NCBI RefSeq assembly: GCF_014905135.1
Contig: NZ_CP041406.1
Location: forward strand, 1,965,061-2,029,060
Length of the DNA stretch: 64,000 nt
Source of the DNA: Sulfurimonas paralvinellae
GTDB taxonomy: Bacteria > Campylobacterota > Campylobacteria > Campylobacterales > Sulfurimonadaceae
Direction: 5' to 3'
Shown here: positions 1 to 9,500 of the stretch, in pieces
Layout of the letters: the number at the start of each line of letters is the position of its first letter
Numbering within the stretch: the stretch's first letter is position 1
Program-made: the position numbers and the translations under genes
Notes under the pieces: model-generated
Database searches by the model: none
What the model was told of the DNA's origin: nothing
Seen by the model: the letters and a program-made list of their open reading frames with translations, nothing else

Positions 1-19
1 TATAGCCGGAAACAATGAC

Positions 20-784
20 ATGAATATCCCTTTCTCAAAGAGATTTGGAAAACTTCATTATAAAATCTATAATCTTGCTATGTTCAGTAATGATGAGCTG
101 ACATTCAAACTAATAAAAAAATACCCTGGGTTCGGTGCATTAACACCCCTTACAATGTCAATCTGGGAAGATACAGATGGCAGCATAAACATCTCTACGC
201 TCAATTTTAACGGCATGGCACGAGCAACACAGATTCCTTCTAACGACCCAGATTTAAGATCCTATGCAGCACTTGTTCATAAAGCTCTGAGAAAAGCAAT
301 GCCGCAAGGTCACTTCAAAAAACTTTTTTTCAAACCGACACATCAAGGAAAACCTCTACAGGTCAATTTTACAGCTGATGTAGAGCTCGAAGATGATACA
401 ACGATAGATGACTTTATTGATGATTTTGAAGCCGAATTTGAGGGAGAGATGGAACCTTTAGGCTTTTTATTCCCAAACTATACAAACCTGCAGGAAGAAC
501 TTTTTGAAGATAATGACTATGATGCATATGACTTCTACCATACATATTCCATCTGTAAATTTGATGTGATATATCCTGTATCAAAATTTCATCCTGAAGC
601 AGGAGCATGGGCACCATGTTCATTTTACATATATAAGAAAAAAGGTGAAAATAAAATGCATATGGGATTTTTAGGTGTTGAGAACTGGATTACAACACTT
701 GATATTCATGATAGAGCATCCATCAACGCGCTTAAAGAAGCGCAAGGAATGATTAAAAAAATACTCCAAGAGCAGACAGACTAA
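20..784 (+). CDS. hypothetical protein, possibly truncated at the window edge
   Basis: I do not recognise a family with confidence. From the first ATG the protein is 254 aa, acidic in the middle (a D/E-rich stretch around residues 122-145), with no signal peptide or membrane segment, so it is probably cytoplasmic. The reading frame stays open upstream of this ATG to the first base of the window, so the true start may lie outside and the protein may be longer. It ends convergently with the leftward DUF4395 gene, the two stop codons overlapping by 4 nt. Function is unknown. Confidence 0.75.
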   Translation: MNIPFSKRFGKLHYKIYNLAMFSNDELTFKLIKKYPGFGALTPLTMSIWEDTDGSINISTLNFNGMARATQIPSNDPDLRSYAALVHKALRKAMPQGHFKKLFFKPTHQGKPLQVNFTADVELEDDTTIDDFIDDFEAEFEGEMEPLGFLFPNYTNLQEELFEDNDYDAYDFYHTYSICKFDVIYPVSKFHPEAGAWAPCSFYIYKKKGENKMHMGFLGVENWITTLDIHDRASINALKEAQGMIKKILQEQTD

Positions 785-1521
785 AAGTCGTCGTTTTCAA
801 AGGCTCCTGCTGATTCTCTTTCAAATTTTTCATCTTCCTCTTTTTGAAGCTGTGCTTTTGTCAGTACGGCTTCATGTAGAAACTGCCCAAAAAATGTTTT
901 TGATTCCGTTTTTGCAAGAAAGAGATAAATACCTGCAAAAAGAGCAACAGCAGTTACAATAGCGATCGTGGCCTGTATAGGATTGAATCTTTGAATAGGC
1001 TCTTTGACACGCATTTCACAGACACCGCCAGGACAATGCTCTGGATTTTTTCTAGTGATCCACTTGTAAATCATACACCCTACACACACACCAAATGCTG
1101 TCTCTAAAAACATTAACGTCAGACAAAGGACACACAGCATAACTTTGTAAAAAGTAATATCCCAATGCAGTACGAACCAATTCATCATAAACCATGAAAT
1201 AAACCAGCCAAGCGACCAAGCAAAGCGTTTTTGCAGGCCACCGACATACTCCGGTTTTTGATTGCGAACGATATATTTTCCAAGTAGCAATGAAGGAGAA
1301 TAAGTAGGGCTCAGCGTTCTTGCAAAAAAATCGATAAATAAAAATGCCAAATAAACACGTGCAACGATAATATGGTTATAACCGATTCCAACAAAGATAA
1401 CAATCATCCCAAGTGCAAAAAGAATTCCTGCTGCCGCTCTGGCCTCCCTTTCATTGATGACCGTGACATCATACCCTGGAACTTTTTCTCCATATTCCCA
1501 TAAAAAACTTTGAAGATTCAA
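781..1521 (-). CDS. DUF4395 family integral membrane protein
   Basis: A 246 aa membrane protein with hydrophobic segments at about residues 32-50, 54-68, 103-120, 125-150 and 183-205. The segment with FARTLSPTYSP followed by EYVGGLQKRFAW matches the DUF4395 signature as I know it. A Cys-rich patch follows (GVCVGC, then CPGGVCE), which could bind a metal or be redox active. The C-terminal 40 residues are charged and soluble. The family has no assigned biochemical role. It lies about 30 nt downstream of aroC on the same strand and may be read from the same transcript. Confidence 0.75.
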   Translation of the reverse strand: MNLQSFLWEYGEKVPGYDVTVINEREARAAAGILFALGMIVIFVGIGYNHIIVARVYLAFLFIDFFARTLSPTYSPSLLLGKYIVRNQKPEYVGGLQKRFAWSLGWFISWFMMNWFVLHWDITFYKVMLCVLCLTLMFLETAFGVCVGCMIYKWITRKNPEHCPGGVCEMRVKEPIQRFNPIQATIAIVTAVALFAGIYLFLAKTESKTFFGQFLHEAVLTKAQLQKEEDEKFERESAGAFENDDF

Positions 1522-1553
1522 AGCAACTCCTTATTTTTAATGAATGATATCAC

Positions 1554-2627
1554 TTATTTGTAATAGTTTATTAAACCGCTCATGGTAGACCCCATATTGA
1601 GCAGCAGCATATCAGCAATAACAAGCGCTGCCATTGCCTCACAGACAATAGTTCCTCGAATCGCAACACATGGATCGTGTCGCCCTTTTAAAGAAAAATC
1701 GACCTCCTCATTTGTAGTCGTTACAGTATGCTGTTTCTGGAAGATAGAAGGAGTAGGCTTAAAGTAGACATTGAGCACAATATCATCGCCATTACTGATA
1801 CCTCCGAGTATTCCGCCGGCATGGTTGGTCTCAAAACCATTTGCACGAATAGCATCATTGTTTGTTGAACCAAGAGCGCGTGCACTCAGGACACCATCAC
1901 CTATCTCCACTGCTTTGACTGCATTGATACCCATCATTGCATCGGCAAGAACACCGTCAAGTTTATAATAAAGCGGCTGTCCGAGCCCAACCGGTACACC
2001 TTTGATAAGTACACGGGAAACACCGCCAACAGAATCATGACGATTTTTAGCTTCCAAAACAGCCTCTTTTTGTGCTGGCTCAATGTCAGGATCAAGCGCA
2101 TAAATGATACTCTCGTTCACATACGAATAATTATACTTTTGCGCTTTTATACCGTGAATCTCGCTGATACCGCTAAGGACTTCTATGCCTAAAGAGCGCA
2201 GCATCAGCTTCGCAATTGCCCCCGCTGCAACACGCGCAGCCGTCTCACGTGCAGAACTTCTTCCGCCTCCGCGATAATCTCTCATACCATACTTATGAAA
2301 ATAGGTAAAATCCGCATGCCCGGGACGAAAAACATCTTTGATGTTAGAATAATCTTTAGATTTTTGATTTGTATTATAAATAATCATGGCGATTGGTGTA
2401 CCGGTACTTTTACCTTCAAATACGCCTGAAAGAATCTCTACTTTGTCAGCCTCTTTTCTCGCCGTTTCAAATTCACTCTTTCCCGGTTTTCTTCTGTCAA
2501 GTTCACTTTGAATGTATGCTTCGTCTATATCCAAGCCAGCAGGTACACCATCCAAAATACATCCAAGAGCTTTTCCATGAGATTCTCCAAATGTAGAGAA
2601 TCGCAATTTCATTCCAAAACTGTTCAC
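1554..2627 (-). CDS. aroC: chorismate synthase
   Basis: Converts 5-enolpyruvylshikimate 3-phosphate to chorismate with reduced FMN, the last step of the shikimate pathway. The 357 aa length is normal. The N-terminus reads MNSFG...RFSTFGESHG, RPGHAD lies at 101-106 and the RDYRGGGRSSARET signature at 116-129. The start is GTG, chosen because family members begin with this MNxFG block; an internal ATG five codons on would remove it. The GTG shares one base with the TAG of rnc (TAGTG), so the two genes are translationally coupled. The run rnhA-rnc-aroC is a known Campylobacterota gene order. Confidence 0.96.
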   Translation of the reverse strand: MNSFGMKLRFSTFGESHGKALGCILDGVPAGLDIDEAYIQSELDRRKPGKSEFETARKEADKVEILSGVFEGKSTGTPIAMIIYNTNQKSKDYSNIKDVFRPGHADFTYFHKYGMRDYRGGGRSSARETAARVAAGAIAKLMLRSLGIEVLSGISEIHGIKAQKYNYSYVNESIIYALDPDIEPAQKEAVLEAKNRHDSVGGVSRVLIKGVPVGLGQPLYYKLDGVLADAMMGINAVKAVEIGDGVLSARALGSTNNDAIRANGFETNHAGGILGGISNGDDIVLNVYFKPTPSIFQKQHTVTTTNEEVDFSLKGRHDPCVAIRGTIVCEAMAALVIADMLLLNMGSTMSGLINYYK

Positions 2628-3307
2628 TATTTTTCCTCTTTCAATATATCAACTGCCAATTTAGCAGCTTCTTGCTGTGCTATCTTTTTACTTTTTCCGA
2701 CAGCTCTTGCGTATTCTTTATCTTCTATAAATACTGCCACTTCAAACTCTTTTTTATGGTCAGGCCCGCGTGAGGCGATGACCTTATACTCCGGAGTAAC
2801 ACCAAAACGTGCCTGCGTGAGCTCCTGTAGCGTTGTTTTAAAATCTCTAAAGAGAGAATCAAGTGATATCTCTTTATGATTCTCTTCTATCAGACCGATT
2901 GCAATGCGCTCTACTGTTTTTAGACCGGCTTCAAGGTATACGGCTCCCATTATCGCTTCAAAAGCATTGGAGAGCAAAGAAGACTTCTCTCTCCCGCCAT
3001 TGTTATCTTCTGCATTGGAGAGTAAAATATAATCGCCAAGGTTCAAAGCGCGGGCTAGTTTATCAAAACCTGTCTCATTTACCAGAGATGCTCTTATTTT
3101 TGATAGTTTTCCCTCATCGGAATGCTGAAATTTCTTAAAAAGATACTCACCAACAACAAGGTCCAAAACAGCGTCTCCCAAAAATTCCAATCGCTCATTA
3201 TCGTAGGGCTGTTTATAACTTTTATGTGTCAGCGCTTCGATAATGAGCTTTTTGTCATGAAATTCATATCCTAATTTTTTTTCTAACGTTTCTATGTTTT
3301 TATGCAT
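2627..3307 (-). CDS. rnc: ribonuclease III
   Basis: Double-strand-specific endoribonuclease that matures rRNA and trims structured mRNAs. The 226 aa protein has the catalytic domain with the [14 protein letters not shown] signature at about 37-50, a second acidic helix ([15 protein letters not shown], about 111-125), and a C-terminal dsRNA-binding domain (about 155-225) ending in a [15 protein letters not shown] helix. It sits between rnhA (15 nt upstream) and aroC (1 nt overlap). The rRNA operon in this same window carries long flanking stems of the kind this enzyme cleaves. Confidence 0.97.
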   Translation of the reverse strand: MHKNIETLEKKLGYEFHDKKLIIEALTHKSYKQPYDNERLEFLGDAVLDLVVGEYLFKKFQHSDEGKLSKIRASLVNETGFDKLARALNLGDYILLSNAEDNNGGREKSSLLSNAFEAIMGAVYLEAGLKTVERIAIGLIEENHKEISLDSLFRDFKTTLQELTQARFGVTPEYKVIASRGPDHKKEFEVAVFIEDKEYARAVGKSKKIAQQEAAKLAVDILKEEK

Positions 3308-3322
3308 ATTATTCTCATCCTA

Positions 3323-3751
3323 TTAGAGTAAATCCTTTGCACTTTGGGCTGCATCACGGGCTAGTTTGTCACAGCGCTCATTTTCAACATGCCCGTCATG
3401 ACCACGCACCCAAATTGCGTGTATCTTATGCGGTTTTGCAACTTCTATGTACTCTTTCCAGAGATCCGGATTCTTAACTTTTTTAAAATCTTTTTTTATC
3501 CAACCGTCCAACCATTCATTGATACCTTTAACAACATAAGAAGAGTCCGAGACAATATCGACATCACAAGGCTCTTTTAAAGCCTTTAAGCCTTCTATAA
3601 CCCCTTTTAACTCCATCCTGTTATTTGTCGTATGATCTTCAGAACCACTGAGTTCTTTTTCCTTGTCGCCATAGCGCAATACAACACCATACCCGCCGGG
3701 ACCAGGATTGCCCAGGGCACTGCCGTCACTGAAAAGAGTTATTTTCTTCAC
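3323..3751 (-). CDS. rnhA: ribonuclease HI
   Basis: Degrades the RNA strand of RNA-DNA hybrids. Motifs are FSDGSALGNPGPGGYG (first catalytic Asp), NNRMELKGV (catalytic Glu), VSDSSYVVKGI (Asp) and the VRGHDGHVENERCDKLA block (His and last Asp). I place the start at a GTG giving VKKITLFSDGS because AAGGA precedes it by 5 nt; an in-frame ATG 15 nt upstream (3766) is possible. The protein is then 142 aa, close to the usual size. The start lies inside the last codons of the upstream TPR gene, overlapping by 26 nt, which suggests coupling. Confidence 0.95.
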   Translation of the reverse strand: MKKITLFSDGSALGNPGPGGYGVVLRYGDKEKELSGSEDHTTNNRMELKGVIEGLKALKEPCDVDIVSDSSYVVKGINEWLDGWIKKDFKKVKNPDLWKEYIEVAKPHKIHAIWVRGHDGHVENERCDKLARDAAQSAKDLL

Positions 3752-4772
3752 CAAAATCCTTAGCATAATCCCTGCCGAGACCAAGTTCTACTCTTGCACT
3801 GTCAATTGCATGACAAGAACTGCAGCGACTAAATGCAAAAGGAGAAACACTTTTACAGTTGTCGCAGATGTACTCAAAAGTAAGTGTTGCGTGAGCTTTA
3901 CCTTCTAGTTTTATAAGAATATCCAACTCAAACTGGGAACTGCTCTTTGCAAGTTTCATATCACCGCGGGCACTATAGAGCTCACGCAAGAAAGCACTTT
4001 TTGAAATTATATCCAAATCCAGCTCTTTTGTATCGCATCGCCACAGCAGCTCTGTAAGAAGCTCACTTTTTGAAAGATCCAAATGCTGCCATGCTATCTG
4101 TACATCCACTCTAAAGATATACTCAAATATCAAATAAGAAAGAGAATGATAAGTTTCATATATTTCAAGCAGTTTTTGTGCTTTTTGCCGCTCATCCGTC
4201 TCAGCATCACTCAAGGTCTGCAGTGTAAGTAGATATGCTCTCTCCAAATTGACATCTTCCTCAAGTTCATCAAGCGGCTCAAGCACCTCTAAGGCTGATT
4301 TATAATCTTTCATGTATTCGTATACCAAAAGAAGATAATGAAGCGCCTGCGGTGTTCTCGGACTTGCTTTTAGTATCTCTAAAAATATCTGTTTTGAGCG
4401 TTCCAAAAAACCTGCTTTGAAGTAGGTCTTTCCAAGTAAAAACATTGTCTCACGGGCATTTGCTTTACTTCCTACATTAAGTATCTCATTATATATCTCT
4501 ATACTTTTCTCATAATCGCCGTTTTTATAGTAAGAATTTGCCAAGAGCAGCCAGGACTTTTCGGAGAGTTCACCGCTTGATATGAGAACCTGCAGTTCAT
4601 CTTTTGAAGGCAGCGCACGAAACTGCCGTAAGAACCTATCAAGGTGTTTTGAGTCCTGCGTACGTCTGTAACGTCCCCACCAATAAGAAAAAAAAGTGAT
4701 GATGAAAATAATGGCAAAGAAGACAATGATGGAAAAAAGAGGATCACGAAACTCTATAAAAAACATATCCAT
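3726..4772 (-). CDS. LapB/YciM-like TPR protein with C-terminal zinc ribbon
   Basis: 348 aa with one N-terminal membrane anchor (about residues 11-34), then helical TPR-type repeats (clear repeats around 75-180), then a C-terminal Cys cluster C303-x2-C306-x10-C317-x2-C320. That order (anchor, TPR array, rubredoxin-like metal site) is the architecture of LapB/YciM, which in E. coli controls LpxC turnover and lipopolysaccharide synthesis through FtsH. The assignment rests on architecture, not close sequence match. It starts 1 nt into the stop of the upstream gene (TGATG) and overlaps rnhA, so it is embedded in one operon. Confidence 0.78.
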   Translation of the reverse strand: MDMFFIEFRDPLFSIIVFFAIIFIITFFSYWWGRYRRTQDSKHLDRFLRQFRALPSKDELQVLISSGELSEKSWLLLANSYYKNGDYEKSIEIYNEILNVGSKANARETMFLLGKTYFKAGFLERSKQIFLEILKASPRTPQALHYLLLVYEYMKDYKSALEVLEPLDELEEDVNLERAYLLTLQTLSDAETDERQKAQKLLEIYETYHSLSYLIFEYIFRVDVQIAWQHLDLSKSELLTELLWRCDTKELDLDIISKSAFLRELYSARGDMKLAKSSSQFELDILIKLEGKAHATLTFEYICDNCKSVSPFAFSRCSSCHAIDSARVELGLGRDYAKDFGEENNSFQ

Positions 4773-5239
4773 CAGTCATATACCACTATGCCGTAATCAT
4801 TCTTGAGATTATAGAACCTCGCTTCAGGAGTTATCTCAATATCTTTGAGTCTGCCAAGCTGAATCAACGAATTTCGAGACACATCAATACCGTTTTCACG
4901 GAAGAATTTTTTAATATTGACAAACTTTACATCCTCGACAAACTTATACTCAAACTCCCTGTGTAGCTTCATTTTATCACTTGTGAACAGGTGTTCATTG
5001 ACATGCAGCTGATCAGAAGCATATTTTATCGGCAGGTATCCCGAAAGATCTGTCAGTATCTCCTCGACATGCGCATGTTTTTGCGGCAGTGTCTCTTTTT
5101 CAATGAATATGTATTTGTTGTTAAGTTTAAGTGTTTGTGTATTTTTCCAGTATTTGTAAGCAGGATTAGAGACGCCAAGTTTTGCATAAACTTCGCGCCA
5201 TAGCCAAAAAGAGTTGAGAGTATTTGGAAGTGCTGACAT
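4772..5239 (-). CDS. hypothetical protein heading the rnhA-rnc-aroC cluster
   Basis: 155 aa soluble protein with no signal peptide or membrane segment and no family that I recognise. The N-terminal 30 residues (FWLWREVYAKLGVSNPAYKY) are predicted helical and could be a small winged or helix-turn-helix fold; the C-terminus is rich in charged and aromatic residues. AAAGGAGC lies 9 nt before the ATG. Its stop shares one base with the start of the LapB-like gene (TGATG), so it appears to be the first gene of that leftward operon. In related genomes dnaG lies near this cluster; here it does not. Confidence 0.7.
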   Translation of the reverse strand: MSALPNTLNSFWLWREVYAKLGVSNPAYKYWKNTQTLKLNNKYIFIEKETLPQKHAHVEEILTDLSGYLPIKYASDQLHVNEHLFTSDKMKLHREFEYKFVEDVKFVNIKKFFRENGIDVSRNSLIQLGRLKDIEITPEARFYNLKNDYGIVVYD

Positions 5240-5333
5240 CTCTTTTTGGCTCCTTTAAAAAATCTATTTATATGATTATATAATCTTTTTTCAAATAGTT
5301 TTCTAAAGTGCTCAAAAAGAGCTTGTTCTTCTC

Positions 5334-6449
5334 CTATAAAACCGAAGTTACAAATTTAGTGACTACGAAACCACCGACAACAAGCCACACGAACATTGCA
5401 CCTGCAGTGTAAAGCGGTGCCAGACCGAGACCTTTAAATTTTGAGAAGATTGTTCCCATACCAAGAGCTGTCATAGCCATAGTTAAAAGGAAAGTATCTA
5501 TCTGGTTGATTGTTCCGACAATCTCATGAGGAACAAGATCTAAAGAGTTGAATCCTGCCATACCGATGAAATATACCGCAAACCAAGGAATAACAAGTTG
5601 CAGTTTATCGCCTGCTTTTCCTGTTTTCTTAGCCTGCATAGAAAGATACAGACCTAAAACAATAAGCATCGGAGCAATCATTATAACACGTGTCATTTTT
5701 ACAATAACTGCTGAGTTTGCCATTTGGTCATGCAGTGCCTGTGCCGTCATACCAGAAGCAGTAACATCAGCCATAGGGATAGTCGCCGTTGGTACTGATG
5801 CAGGAACGGCAACAACCTGTGCTACTTCATGAATAGTTCCTCCGGTATAGATACCAAACTGTTCCGGTGTCATGTGTAAAAATCCGCTTGCATGTGCAAT
5901 AATGGTAGAATACAGAACAGGATATAAAAACATTGAGATCGTACCAAAAAGAACAACCATAGATACAGCAACTGCTGTTTTATGCCCTTCCGCTTTTAAA
6001 ACGGGCTCCGTTGCCAGAACTGCTGCTGCACCACATACAGATGCACCGGAAGCTGTCAGCATAGAAGTATCTCTATCCATTTTAAATACCTTAATACCTA
6101 AGTATGTTCCAAGTAAAAAAGTTGTTGAAAGCATAATAAGTGAAACAGTAAAACCACTGAGACCTACTTCCATAATTTGTTGAAACGTAATTCTAAAACC
6201 ATAAAATACGATAGCAAAACGAAGAATCTTTTTCCCTGAAAAAGTAATACCCGTTCCCCATTCACTAGGAATATGATTATGAAGTGTATTTGCATAAAAA
6301 ATACCAAGTACGATACCGATAACGAGTGGTGATATACCCAGTGATTTAACAAATGAGATTTGCGCGATCGATGTCGCTGCTGCCGCAAAAATTGCAACAA
6401 AAATGATACCGTAAATAGTACCTTTTCTATTTTCTGGTGAAAATGCCAT
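5334..6449 (-). CDS. YeiH/UPF0324 family putative anion exporter
   Basis: 371 aa integral membrane protein with about ten hydrophobic helices. The motifs GISPLVIGIVLGI near the N-terminus, KILRFAIVFYGFRIT, SGASVCGAAAVLATEPVLKA and GGTIHEVAQVVA are typical of the UPF0324/YeiH family (Pfam Cons_hypoth698), often called putative sulfate exporters. The start is the ATG at 6449 because AAAGG lies 6 nt before it; an upstream in-frame ATG lacks a ribosome site. In a sulfur-oxidising Sulfurimonas-like cell, anion export would make sense, but the substrate is inference. Confidence 0.85.
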   Translation of the reverse strand: MAFSPENRKGTIYGIIFVAIFAAAATSIAQISFVKSLGISPLVIGIVLGIFYANTLHNHIPSEWGTGITFSGKKILRFAIVFYGFRITFQQIMEVGLSGFTVSLIMLSTTFLLGTYLGIKVFKMDRDTSMLTASGASVCGAAAVLATEPVLKAEGHKTAVAVSMVVLFGTISMFLYPVLYSTIIAHASGFLHMTPEQFGIYTGGTIHEVAQVVAVPASVPTATIPMADVTASGMTAQALHDQMANSAVIVKMTRVIMIAPMLIVLGLYLSMQAKKTGKAGDKLQLVIPWFAVYFIGMAGFNSLDLVPHEIVGTINQIDTFLLTMAMTALGMGTIFSKFKGLGLAPLYTAGAMFVWLVVGGFVVTKFVTSVL

Positions 6450-6504
6450 AATAGACCTTTTATAGTAATTTTTTATAAATAAGAGGTGCAATTATAGCAA
6501 AAAA

Positions 6505-9500
6505 TTATTTATCTGAGCTTTGAACCTCAATATCAAGATTGAGTTTTACGATTTCTTCATCACCCTTATGCAGCTTTTCAAGCTTACCGACAGCCACTCG
6601 CTGGGCATTCAATGATTTTTGTTCAATCAAATAATTTTGAATTTTCACAACTCTTTGCTTGGCAAGTGCATTAAGCTCTTCTTCGCTTACCGGTTGAATT
6701 TGTGTACACAGTTCAATTAAAGCATTTTGATAGGCACGCTCATATGCTTTGTCATCATCTTTGTACTCTTTTTCAAGTTTCTCCTTGAGTTTCTCCTGCT
6801 TATCATCTTCATGCAACTGGGCATAAAGATCTTCCAACATATCAATATTCAAAGCTGTTTTTTTATTCTTAATGTTCTCGTCACCGCTTTTTTGTATCAC
6901 CATTGCAATAAGTTTTTGACGTTTAAGTGCTTTGAGATCATAAACCTCATCATAAACGGCATTGACCTGCAGAATGAGTTTAGGGCGTTTATTCATAAGT
7001 TTTGCCAGTTTATCCAGTTTTTCTCTCTGAGGAGCCATTATGTCACTTTTTCCAAATTCAAAGGCAATAAACTCCAGCTCTTCTCCATCCAATCCCATCA
7101 TAGAACCCAAAAACTTAAATGGGGATGTGACCGCTTTTGCGATGAGATTACCCAAAGTTTTCCATACGAGTGCACCATATTTAAAATCCGGTTCATCAAC
7201 ATTTCCTTTGATTGGCATATCAATATCTATGATGCCATCACTATCTTCGAGCAGTCCTATAACAAAACCAAGCGGCAGATGATTGACATCATCCCCTTCC
7301 ATCTCTTTGCCGAGTTTTATCTTTTTAATCATTATGTTATTCGTAGCACTTAACTCTGAATGCATGATCTGATATCCAAGGTCAAGATAGAGTTTCCCCG
7401 AGTCAATCGGATAACCTGCAAATGACGCGCTGTAGCCACTCATATTGTGCAAATCGAGATTTTTAAAATTGAAACTCAAATCCGTATACTCTTTGGGGTT
7501 AAAACTGTCAACACTGCCGCTTAATTTTGTAGAGCCGTACTTATCCACTTCTCCGTCTATATTTATATACGTCGTGTCTCCCGGTGAGTTTGAAACTGCG
7601 TAAACAGCACCATTGAGGTCATGAATATCTGTTTTAAATTTTATAGGCAAAGAAAGATCACTGAACGAAGCACTACCATTTGTTACATTTATCTTTGCAA
7701 TCTTCACAGGAAAAGATTTCTTCGTTTTTTTAGAAATGTTTTTATCAACTGCAGTCGTTACATTGTTCTCATTTGTCTCAGCGCTTTGCTTCATCAGTTT
7801 TGCAAAGTTAATCGTCTTGTTTTCATCGATTTTTGCCGCCACATAAAAAGAATCAACAGCGACATTGTCTATATAGAGCCTATTTGGAAACAACTCTAAA
7901 GTAAAAGGTTTAATGCGAAGCTCATTTAATGAAAACAGTGAACTGTTTACGTCATTTGTGTTACTGATAAAGAGAGAATCCAACGCTGCTTCACCATGTA
8001 CTCTCACATCCGGATATTTTTTTGATTTGCTGTAACTTTCATCTACCCGTAAGGAAAAACGCCCATCATCTATACTGACATAGCTTTGCTCCTGCAGATA
8101 GGGGGTCAGCTCTTTCAGTGAAAGTCGCTGCAAAGAGAGTGTTCCTGATTGTTTTAGCGGTGTATGTTGTAGCTTTCCACTCGCAGTAAGCTTTCCTTTG
8201 CGATTTATCCTCATAGAAGCTTTGTATCGTAGCCAACTCCTTTTTTGAATGTCAAAATCATGAACAATGACATTTATTTTATCAAGTCTCTGTTTTTGTA
8301 CCTTGCTGATTGCTCTATCTTCTACAAGTACTTTTGCATTGTTCATCGCTATGTGCTTTATCTTTACGCGAAAAGGTTTTTCTGCTTTGGCTGATTTTGG
8401 CTGTTTTTGACCTTGTTTTGCCTCTTTCGCAACAACAACATCTGCGACATTGAGCTTTGCATCTTTATAGCGGACCACATTCGTCGTAAAATCATTCAAT
8501 GCCACATCCGCAACTTGCAACTCTTTTGCTTCACTGTCCAGCACTATTCCCTTGATTGTAAAATCTTTAAACTGCGCAAGTTTCTCTTTTGTGCTTGTTT
8601 TATCTAAAAACAACTTTTTGAGAGACAAATTGGCATCATTGACATTTATCGCAAGTGTATTGTTATGCTCTTGAACTTGTGCAGCAGCTTCTAGGTCGAG
8701 TAGAGCATGTTCTAAAGAGAGATCATATTTTTTCAGATTTTTCTTGGCAGCTTTATCGATGTAAGGTCTGTAATGGGCAATATCCAGATTTTTACAGACG
8801 GCATACGTTGCCAAGTTTAGTTTTTTATGTGCAAGCGTTCCATTGATATCACACATACCGCTCTCATTTAGCTGCAATTTGATCTGATATGAAAACGGTT
8901 TCTCACCTGCAAGCGTAAGATCATCTGCATAGATATCAAGTCTCTTCACTGTCGTTGTCACATTCGGAACAATCGATTCATCCTTAAACTCTAAGAAAAT
9001 TTTCTCCAAAGCAAGCGATTGTAGAGTAACATTCCATGGCTTTGAGGTATTGTCCCCCTGCGGTGTTTGTTGCGTTGCATTTATTTCACTATCTGGCATC
9101 TTAGTGAGTTCAAGCCAGTCTATCGAACCATTTTTATACCGCTTTGCTTTTACTTTCAAGCCATGTAATCCGACTTTTTTAACTTGTACATTTTGCTGCA
9201 TCGGCAGTATGAGAGCATTTTTCACATACAGGCTGTCCAAATTGAGTATATCTCTATCTTCATCTTTTGGTTTTATGCGAAGTTTATCCACTGCGAGATT
9301 AAGATCATCTATTTTTGTTGCATTGATATCATCTAGATTCAACATGTATTTCGTATGAAAAGAGACTTTTCCATCCGCAACTTCAAGTTTTAAAACATCC
9401 TGCATATACTTCCACTCAGTATAAAGTTTACTCGCCTGAAAATCCAATGTACCTTTTATTTTAAAAGGTACAATACTGAGAATCTGACTCTGAAAATCAA

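Noticed and set aside
5286..5333. Terminator after the YeiH-family gene (AAGA-ACAAGC-TCTT followed by T's).
   Set aside because: The stem would be only 4 bp and is not distinguishable from background in such AT-rich DNA.
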